Below, in pieces: positions 55,901-64,000 of a stretch of 64,000 bases of DNA. The notes below the pieces were generated by a model. It was given only the letters and a program-made list of their open reading frames with translations, was not told the DNA's origin and did no database searches. The stretch lies in assembly GCA_963978545.1 (NCBI GenBank), contig OZ021727.1, forward strand, positions 48,521,385-48,585,384, read 5' to 3'. Source of the DNA: Linyphia triangularis (lineage: Eukaryota; Arthropoda; Arachnida; Araneae; Linyphiidae). Both the position numbers and the translations under genes were made by a program. Every line of letters begins with the position of its first letter. Position 1 is the first letter of the stretch.

Positions 55901-57136
55901 AGAATTAATTCAAGAAATGAAATGAAGACATTCAATACAAAAAAGGAATTTAAACTGTAAATGTATATAATTATTTTATGTTTAGTTTATTCAGTTAAAA
56001 GTTAGTACAGTGACACTGAACTGATGAACACATAATAGTAATTATTTTTAATTTTGTAAATTGCTTGCAATTAAAATTATACTGCTATGCAACATTTTCG
56101 TATGTTTTCTTATGAAATTCTCTTATTTGTTCGTTGGGGTAAAATAAAATGTATATTAATGACCATTTTTCTTTTTTATATTAATATTACATTTTAATAA
56201 CAACATTTTTTCCAACAAGGCTTATCATTATCACAGAAAAGTTTTTGATAATAGAAGACATGAAATATTCATATTTTTATGTAAACTTTGATATTTCAAG
56301 ATCATTGGAGCGGCAGAAAATATCACTTTCGAATTCATTATTATTATTATTATTTTTCAAATAATAATGAAAAGCAACTTGCATACGTACAGGTTAACAT
56401 ATTTTCCGAAATTCGATTAAAAAGTACCATTTTCGATCCACCTTACTGACCATGGACAGGCAGACGCACATACATTTTTTCTTTACCACTTTTTTTGACT
56501 CCGTTCGTTCCCAAATGTGTCGAATTGTAAAAAAATACTTCGCAATACTTTCATTATCTTATGTTAACGTATAGGTAGTAAAAGTTACAATATATATTTT
56601 TACGATTTTTTTTTCTCTCACTAACAATGTAATACTTGATGTTTCTGTGTGTTTGTTAGTTTATTTATTTTTCTATTAGATAAAAAGCACCAGTCTCAAT
56701 TGCAAAAATACTCAAAATAAGGTAGGAAATTAATAAAAGGTTAAGTAATTTTCATAGTTACGTAATAAAAAAATTTCATAATTTTAGTTTTTATTTAGGA
56801 TCTACAGGGAACCAAGAAAAATTACAATATTTTTTCCGATGTCGTAAAAATAATTAAACTCAAGTTTTAAAATTAAGTGAATTACAACGAGTTAAAAAAA
56901 GAGTGTGACCTGTATATAAATTTATAAAGTAAATTTACATGTTTTTGATAACAATGATATAATATCTCTTCTGATAAAGTTTGTATGAAATGTTGTATAA
57001 AACTTCTGTTGAATAAAAGACTTTGCTTCTAAATATGTTTTTAGATGCAATAATTCATGATAACTTTGATTTAAAAATTAAAATTTATTTCACCAATCTA
57101 TTCTTCCAATGAGTTTTAAGTCACGATTTTGAATAC
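55901..57136. other. Intergenic, no feature
   Basis: AT-rich with a short (TTA)n near 56338-56360. No coding or mobile-element structure was recognised. Confidence 0.5.
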
Positions 57137-57300
<164 letters not shown>

Positions 57301-58280
57301 TATTTTTGCTGTTTTTGCAATTTTGCTTTTAGTTTATTGACAAATTTCTCCAAATGAAAGCATGCCTCATGGGTCAATCATATGCAAATCATCATCAAAT
57401 TTACTCACATCAATCATTTCAATGTTGTCTTAAAAATAATTACTGAATGTTATAGTTTTTTGGATGCTAATTACACAAAAAAATAAAAAAAATAAATAAC
57501 GTACAATTTGATCACAAATGACAAGTCTAATATAAACTTCCCCGCTTTATATAAAATTATGTCGAATAAAACTATTTGCAAAACATATTAAAAAAATAAA
57601 AAAAAAAATAAAAAAAAATACTAAAGATGTAGGAAAAGCTATTCTTAGGAACTGATATAAAAGTAAATTATTAAAGAATGAAAACGTTGAGCTCACAATG
57701 GAGGGAATCGAAAGAAAATAGTCTTTCTAACAAATGGCAATCAGCTTTCTTGGAAACCAAATGGACTCGAAGTATTATTATTTATTTTATTATCTAAGAT
57801 ATGTTACAAAATTTTATTATATGAGTTAAAAGTTTATTTTCTCCATTTGCATCCGTATACTTTATCCCTGAAATTTTAGGTGCTTTCAGTGAAGAGTAAG
57901 TTGAAAGATTTCACCAAGATACAAAAAAAATGGAAAAGGAATATCAAGAAAAGTGGAGTATTAGCATGATAGCCATGATTACTACTGGATATTGCGAACA
58001 AAATACCTAGCAACTTCACAAGAAGGAAAGCGGAAATGAAGTTTAGAGAAAAAGAGAAAACACTACAATAAGCATTTGTAAACTTTCCCTAAACTAATTG
58101 ATCAATAAAAATATGCCACAGCTAGTGTATAAATGTTAAGTATGTATTTAAAAAGGTGGTAAAATAGCAACACAAATGTAGAAATATCTTGATTTTAGTT
58201 ATTTCCTAGTTTCCTACCTAATATTTCCTACAAAATATTAAATCATTTTGTAAAATTCTTATGTGATAGAAAAAAAAGGC
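57301..58280. other. Intergenic, no feature
   Basis: AT-rich sequence with A-rich low-complexity patches near 57590-57620. No gene was recognised. Confidence 0.5.
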
Positions 58281-58827
58281 ATTTCATATTTGGAATCAGT
58301 AATGAAAATAATGTAAAAATAAGTTATCAAAACTAAACATTTCTTAAAAAGTATTTTTTGTAGACCTGTGTTATGTAACCAGTGATTTAAAAATCCATAA
58401 CTGTCTAATCAACATTCCACCTGTCTCTGTTTCAGAGTTGCGTTTTTTCAAAATTAGAGATTCCTTTCTGATAAACCATGTATTCAAATTTTTTTTGGTT
58501 AATTACACAACAGATTTATAGAATAACTATCGTAAAAAAAGAAAATCATATCATAAGAAAAAAATGAATTTCATATTTGGAATCAGTAATGAAAATAATG
58601 TAAAAATAATTGTTATCAAAACTAAACATTTCTTAAAACGTATTTTTTTGTAGACCTGTGTTATGTAACCAGTGATTTAAATATCCATTACTGTCTAATC
58701 AACATCCCACCTGTTTCTGTTTCAGAGTTGCGTTTTTTCAAAATTAGAGATTCCTTTCTGATAAACCATGTATTCAAATTTTTTTTGGTTAATTACACAA
58801 CAGATTTATAGAATAACTATCGTATAA
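58281..58827 (+). repeat. Tandem direct duplication, period 287 bp
   Basis: ATTTCATATTTGGAATCAGT begins at 58281 and again at 58568. The copies agree almost base for base through GTAGACCTGTGTTATGTAAC, TCAGAGTTGCG and ATAGAATAACTATCGTA, with only a few substitutions and an indel. It looks like a recent local duplication. Confidence 0.92.
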
Positions 58828-60519
58828 AAAATCACATTTGTAAAGTAATTTTGTCCGTTTAATTGTAAAAATACACATATTAAATCATAACTATAAAATT
58901 AAAACAATACCTTTCCCTGAACAACTTTGATCGATTTAGTTTTTCTTTTGTTTGAAAATTTTGAGTGTTTATATCTTTTTTTTTCATGTATGTCACTATA
59001 AGGTCCAAATTGTATTTTTTTCTTGCGATATTCAAGCCATCATATGATATCTTGTTAAAATAATATTTATTCTAAGAACACTCGTTTCCAAAACATCGAA
59101 ATACTCTGCAGAACCTGTAAATTGCATGAATCTTACAATGCAAAATCCATTGTATATATATATATCTTTCAAACTAAACCGATTTCCATGTCTTTATTTT
59201 GGATCATTACTAAAATACTGCTAATGATGGTAAGCATTCTGCCGATAAAATGATTTCTTCTTGAACAAACACCAAACTATCATTTTCCAAATGATGGGAA
59301 CGAAAATTACATTATCCCACTTATCCAATTTTTTGTCCACTTATCCATTTTATCCTAGTCAATATTGATTTATAAGTTACTTCTTGAAAATGTGCAGAGT
59401 CACGTTAGATCTGCATATCATAACATTTTTAGAGCAATTATGAAACAATTAGTAAAAGATCAAATGTTTCAATTTTGAAATCGTGAGAATGAAACCCTTA
59501 TTCTTCAAGTAAAAAGGTTTGGTAGTGGGTTTCAAATTTATTTTAAGAAAGTTATGAAGAAACTTCGGATAACAATTACTCCGGTAAATATTTTAGTTAA
59601 ATTGTATATAATAAATAAAAATGTCAGCTTTTATTTTATACTTATAATTTTCAAGTAATGTTTTCTGTGATAAAAAATTATTTTTCGTGTATATTGAATA
59701 GATGAGCCTCGACACTTGTTTTGGTATGTTTAATTTAATGTTTTAATATGTTCATGCATGAAGTTTTTCAACTTAAAAAAAAAAAAAAAAAAAAAAAAAG
59801 AGAGAGAGAGATAAGTTTATATTCATATAAATTTTTCTATATTTAACTATGATTAGTAAAAACGCTACAAAATTAGAATTCATAAAAGTATATTTTTAAA
59901 AACAAGTATATTTACAATAAATAAAATTTATTTTTTTAAACTTTTGACACTTAATCAAATAATGTCGAATTAATAAAAGCATACTTAAATATTCTTTAAT
60001 GATCTGAAACTTAATACTGCAACGGATAAAGATTTGTTTGAGATTTTGTATGTTATACACAATGTGGCATTATCTGTTTATTATATACTTTTGATATTTT
60101 ATCTCTTTAAAACTTATTTAATCACATATTTTTGTTCTTCTTTCTCGTACTGATATACCCAACGCATATTTAAGTGATTTCTGTAAATAAATTTCGAGTT
60201 TAAGAAACACATCGAAACATTCGAAAGGTTTAACTTTTTGACACGCCTCAAAAAAAAAAAAAAAAAAAATCCACTTGAAGTTTTCCTTAAATGCGATTCA
60301 TGTTTAATCACAATCGTTTTTAATCACGTGTTTATTGGTTGGCTGAATTTCATTCTTCCTTCGCTGAAAATGAAACACGTGGAATACCTAAGGATAACGC
60401 AAACTCTTTTATTTCATCGTTGTTGTATATGAAGTTTTTAAAATACTTTTGACTCTCGATTAACCATATATATACATAGGGTAATGAAAGAATAGTATTC
60501 GTTCAAATTTTTATTTTTT
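58828..60519. other. Intergenic upstream of receptor gene 2
   Basis: AT-rich. A poly-A tract followed by (AG)n lies at about 59776-59811. No counterpart of receptor exon 1 was identified here. Confidence 0.45.
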
Positions 60520-61195
60520 TGCATTTCTCCACGTTTTGGAACATCCTGATTTCAAAAAAGTGATACAGAAAAATTTTCTTTCTGGATGTATATGTGTTTG
60601 TGTGTACGTGGTCAGCATAACTCCCGATCAAATGACCTTGGATATTCAAATTTGGTGTGCGGGTTGGTGACGGTCAAAATCGCGTTTGCGCATAAGGCAG
60701 CTGCCATTGAAAAAATCATGTTTTTCAATAATTGCTGATAAACGTTTTAACGATTTTGTTAAAAATCGCTGTGGTAATGCCTTTTAAGGTGTTTTCAACA
60801 TCCCCACCTCCAAAATTCCAGAAAAAATACTTTAATGGCGTAAAAAGTTGAAAAACTAATACCTTTTAACACAGAGTTCTCTTTCCTAGAGCATACCTCA
60901 TCAATGATCGTTTTTCTTCTCTCCTCAGTTTCACTTACAAGAAAGGATAATATAAGCATTATCGAAAAGTATATAGCCAAAATCATCATTTTGGCTAAGG
61001 TTTTCTTCTTCTTTAATTTTTACATATAAGAAATATCCATTCAAGAATTACTTAAAAAAATATAGCCAAACTGGCCAATTTTGCTAAATGAATTATGAAA
61101 ATACAAAAACGGTAAATGACACAAATCCACGTCAGTATTATAGTGTAATTGAAAGTTGTGCGATGTTCCACACTCCTAGTTGTTTAATTGTTATT
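60520..61195 (+). repeat. Dispersed repeat R2, copy 2
   Basis: Colinear with 2640-3300: TTTCAAAAAAGTGA, GTCAAAATCGCGTTTGCGCA, CATGTTTTTCAATAATTGCT, AGCCAAACTGGCCA and GAAAGTTGTGCGATGTTCCA occur in the same order. Its end lies only about 110 bp upstream of receptor exon 2. Confidence 0.7.
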
Positions 61196-61306
61196 CATTC
61201 TTTAAATATTATCTTTTATATTTACTTTGAGTGTTTTCTTTTTTATTATACTATCTTTATAAATTTTTTATTTATTTAGAAAAATAAAAATTTTTTACAA
61301 TTGCAG

Positions 61307-61410
61307 TGGAATCCATGGGTAATGTTTCAGTATGAAAATGAACAAATTTCACAAGTTCAAGGGGTCGTTATAGACCTTTACAGATCTATGAGAAGTGCAA
61401 ATATTTTTGA
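61307..61410 (+). CDS. IR gene 2, exon homologous to exon 2
   Basis: Acceptor TACAATTGCAG, donor GTAAGT, 104 bp (two codons longer than in gene 1), ends in phase 2. It opens WNPWVMF. Confidence 0.88.
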
Positions 61411-63682
61411 GTAAGTTTAGTTCTTTTATAGAGAAATTCATTTGGATGACAGTAGCAGAACGTGCATCAACAATTCCTTTAAAACTCATAACTCAACAAA
61501 TTCTTTATTTTCACATTTATTAAGCTACTTATTCTACATAATATATATATCTTGATTTTGCAATTATAAAATAATATATATTCCCACGAAACATTATATT
61601 TGCACATTTATTTCTTATTGGCTACAGTATCATTCACTTCCAACTATCTTTCAAGCTATGATCTTCAATTTGGAGAAATTTATGGTTCTTTGGGAAGCGA
61701 CAATAAGTGGACGGGGATGATTAGAGCGATGATAGATAATGTAAGTTTATATGAAATTATTATAATTAAAACTTTTTTTTTAATATTGCGCAGTTTTTAT
61801 ATTCTTTTCATTTATCATTTATTGAAATATCACCTATATTCCATATACACGAAAACTGCATTTTACAAAGTTTTATTTGCGAACACTTAAGACATTTAAG
61901 GTTACACTCCATCAATTTATATTTTAAGTATAAGAAATATTCAAGCATGGTCTGCACTTTTTACAAAGAAATATGTGAAATCTATGTAAAATCTATTATC
62001 AAAGTACATACAATATAGAAACAAAGAGTTTCTGTAAAATCTACATTTGATTAGTTAATAATTTCATGAATTAATAATATTTTAAAAGATCATTTCTTGT
62101 TAATAAGTTTAAATTTATATTTTTCCTACAATCTTTTCTCAATAAAAGGGCTTTATCTACTGTCATTGTCGAAAGAATCTGAACTTCTGAAATGCATTTC
62201 TTTTTGTTAATACTTTAATAATAACACATTAATTTCGTCATGAATGTCCATCAATGCACATATATATTGAATAAAAGTAACACATCCGTAATAGACTGAG
62301 AGGCGACTGCAATTTTTGGACCCCATCGAACATCATTCTGAATTTTGTATAGAAATTGGAGAAAAGTGAGTAGATTACGAATCCACTGGACTGCTGTGGC
62401 AAAAATGGCCTAAACTGGTCAAAAATCGACTTTTAATAAGTTGAATTAAATCCAATTGCCAAATGCGCCATAACTTGCCAAATAATGAGCATATTTTTTA
62501 TTTGGTAACCATCACTCTTTAATTTTCAATTAAGAAGGTTGCAGACGATTCCGATATCTGGCGACGGTCTACTTGTATCTATTAAAAGGGAGCCAAGTTG
62601 GCAATAAACATTAAGTCCTAGATGGTGTAACTAATATCGCCAATTTGGCTTACTTTTAAAAGATACAAGTTTTCCGAGGCAGAGATCAGAAATCGTTTGC
62701 GCTTTTTCTCGTTGAAAATCAAAATGCAGTGGGTTGCCAGACGAAAAAGTTTGTTCTCTTTTTGACAAGTTACGACATATTTGGCAATCGGATTTCAGCT
62801 CAACTCATTCCCAGAGCAATTTTTGATCAGTTTCGGCCATTTTTTGCCACGGCAGACCAGTGGATTCATAATCTATTCACTTTTCTCCAATTTCTATAAA
62901 AAATTCAGAATGATGTTCAATGAGGTCCAAAAATTGCAGTTGCCTCTCGGACTATAACTTGTTATATTAATGTATTATACAAGAAGACAACCTACCCTGA
63001 GATCACTGAATACCCTACAACGATTAGTGGAACGGTTTTACTACGCCCTGATTGGCTGATCGGAACGATGTGTGGTCGATTAGTTAAAACTCTTGTAATA
63101 CCCGTGGTAAGAAAAATAAAATATTAATTAAAATTTAAACTTAAAAGCACTTCTTTTTTTATTAACTTATATTTAAGTTTAATACAAAACAATGTGAGCA
63201 AGTTAACAATATTACCATATAAGTTGTGATTTGCTTGGAAGTATGTCTTTTCGGCGGAAGGAACCATCCTACAGCATATTCAGTAAACTCGGGTTGGTTG
63301 TCTTCTATTATAGCACATCCTACTAAAAGAATAATGTCTAATTTCTTAACAAATACGTATGTGGGCAATAAGTATTATAGCCGTATTTTCAGAAGTAGCC
63401 CATTCGCTCTTTGAATCAAAAGTAAAATAATAATATCCTTCACTCTACCAAGATTCTAAGGTCTTGGAAATTTTCTTTTTATCCAGCCACCTTTAAGCTA
63501 AAACTGTATTGTGCTATATTTTACAGGAGACGGACTTATCGGGTCCATATTTTCTGGATGAAGCAAAATCCAAAGTCGTTGAATACCACGCTCCACTATA
63601 CTTCTCTCAGCTTGTCATTGCAACTAACTTAGTTTCAACTCACAAAGACCCCTTCTTAGTATTCGGAATATACTCTCCTTTT
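61307..63682 (+). CDS. Ionotropic receptor paralog (gene 2), partial
   Basis: Three exons are visible: 61307-61410, 61656-61740, 63527-63682. They are homologous to exons 2, 3 and 4 of the upstream receptor and have the same intron phases (2, 0, 0). They encode WNPWVMFQYEN...LYRSMRSANIF, then DLQFGEIYGS...KWTGMIRAMIDN, then SGPYFLDEAKSKVVEYHAPL...FGIYSPF. This is the S1 lobe up to the base of M1; the channel and S2 lie beyond the window. The first exon, equivalent to MDES...VGVAP, was not found. The putative ligand Arg is replaced by Lys (DEAK against DEDR). Tandem orientation and shared structure indicate local gene duplication. Introns are much shorter than in gene 1. Confidence 0.85.
61656..61740 (+). 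CDS. IR gene 2, exon homologous to exon 3
   Basis: Acceptor TATCTTTCAAG, donor GTAAGT, 85 bp as in gene 1. It encodes WTGMIRAMIDN at its end. Confidence 0.9.
61741..62290. other. Gene 2 intron, 5' part, no feature
   Basis: AT-rich intron sequence; the frame of the preceding exon runs on by chance beyond the donor (to about 61890). Confidence 0.5.
62291..62955. mobile_element. Foldback MITE in gene 2 intron
   Basis: The element is about 665 bp with inverted arms of about 300 bp. It starts ATAGACTGAGAGGCGACTGC and ends with the complement of ATAGTCCGAGAGGCAACTGC. Inner parts such as GGAGAAAAGTGAGTAGATTA / TAATCTATTCACTTTTCTCC also pair. There are no ORFs. The target duplication could not be decided, so the superfamily is open. 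Confidence 0.8.
62956..63526. other. Gene 2 intron, 3' part, no feature
   Basis: No exon or element was recognised. The ORFs at 63162-63368 and 63226-63414 overlap on opposite strands and look like chance frames. Confidence 0.45.
63527..63682 (+). CDS. IR gene 2, exon homologous to exon 4
   Basis: Acceptor ATATTTTACAG, donor GTAAGG, 156 bp as in gene 1. It encodes GPYFLDEAKSKVVEY, with Lys at the Arg87-equivalent position. Confidence 0.9.
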
Positions 63683-64000
63683 GTAAGGCTTTTATTTCTT
63701 TGGTTAAACTATTAAACTTACAATGGTGGCATACATATGTTTGTTACCAATTCGAAAAAAATAAATTGAAGCCATCTTATTCAATGTATTTAGATTTTTT
63801 TGTCACTAATCTGTTTCATGATTTTGTGTTCTGTTAGAACAAAAGCAGACTTATATTCAAATGCATATCATTTGCTTATTATTTTCCCTTGTTCACGCCA
63901 ATTAAACGGCAAATAAAGAGAAACAAAAAATAGCATTTACAGGTAAACTTTAGAAACTTTGGAAGTTGTCCTTTTCTAAAGTGACTAATTTTACTGTCAA
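63683..64000. other. Start of next gene 2 intron
   Basis: Sequence after the GTAAGG donor. No acceptor followed by an M1-coding exon is seen before the window ends. Confidence 0.6.

Overview
This is an AT-rich eukaryotic window, most likely from a spider or another arachnid. The evidence is spliced genes with long introns, a divergent ionotropic receptor (IR) family, a retroelement Gag-like N-terminus of the kind common in spider genomes, and nested transposon debris. There is no bacterial-type gene organisation, no CRISPR array, no rRNA and no free-standing tRNA.

Two genes can be supported, both on the + strand. The first is an eight-exon IR-like receptor (14673..35579). Its exons join in phase into one 423-residue reading frame with a complete ligand-binding/pore/ligand-binding/M4 layout and no amino-terminal domain. 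Its last intron needs a GC-AG splice junction. The second (61307 to beyond the window end) is a tandem paralog. Only its homologs of exons 2, 3 and 4 lie in the window, with conserved intron phases. It has a Lys where the first gene keeps the Arg that binds the amino-acid carboxylate in glutamate receptors.

Layout: 1..8388 holds a dispersed repeat, a hAT-type MITE with 8-bp target duplication, a Gag relic, and a decayed Jockey-like LINE with a tRNA-derived SINE inside it. 8389..12530 holds a complex foldback repeat (R1, with a second SINE) and Helitron-like sequence, both seen again at 23936..27515. 12686..13256 is a 114-bp tandem array and 13320..13794 a solo LTR just upstream of receptor exon 1. 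The receptor introns carry a Helitron (16942..18409), a palindromic mariner derivative (19735..20289), a piggyBac-type MITE (20480..20679), R1 copy 2, and a long TTTA microsatellite.

The most striking object is 36435..51518. It is a 15,084-bp, nearly perfect palindrome with two arms of about 7.5 kb and a central loop of about 13 bp. It is inserted into a Helitron and flanked by a 6-bp direct repeat (AACCTA). Its termini read AG...CT. Each arm carries a terminal array of TGACGTCA octamers in ~155-bp repeats, a CTCF-like motif, a ~120-bp AT-rich satellite-like array, and a GC-rich island with a 69-codon ORF. No transposase, polymerase or integrase is visible. Size, 6-bp duplication and AG/CT ends resemble Polinton/Maverick elements, but the all-arm architecture does not match any family I can name with confidence. 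It lies between the two receptor genes.

The right part (51519..61306) holds Helitron fragments, microsatellites, a broken Cys-rich mobile-element-like pseudogene, a 287-bp tandem duplication and another R2 repeat copy, followed by receptor gene 2 with a foldback MITE in its intron.
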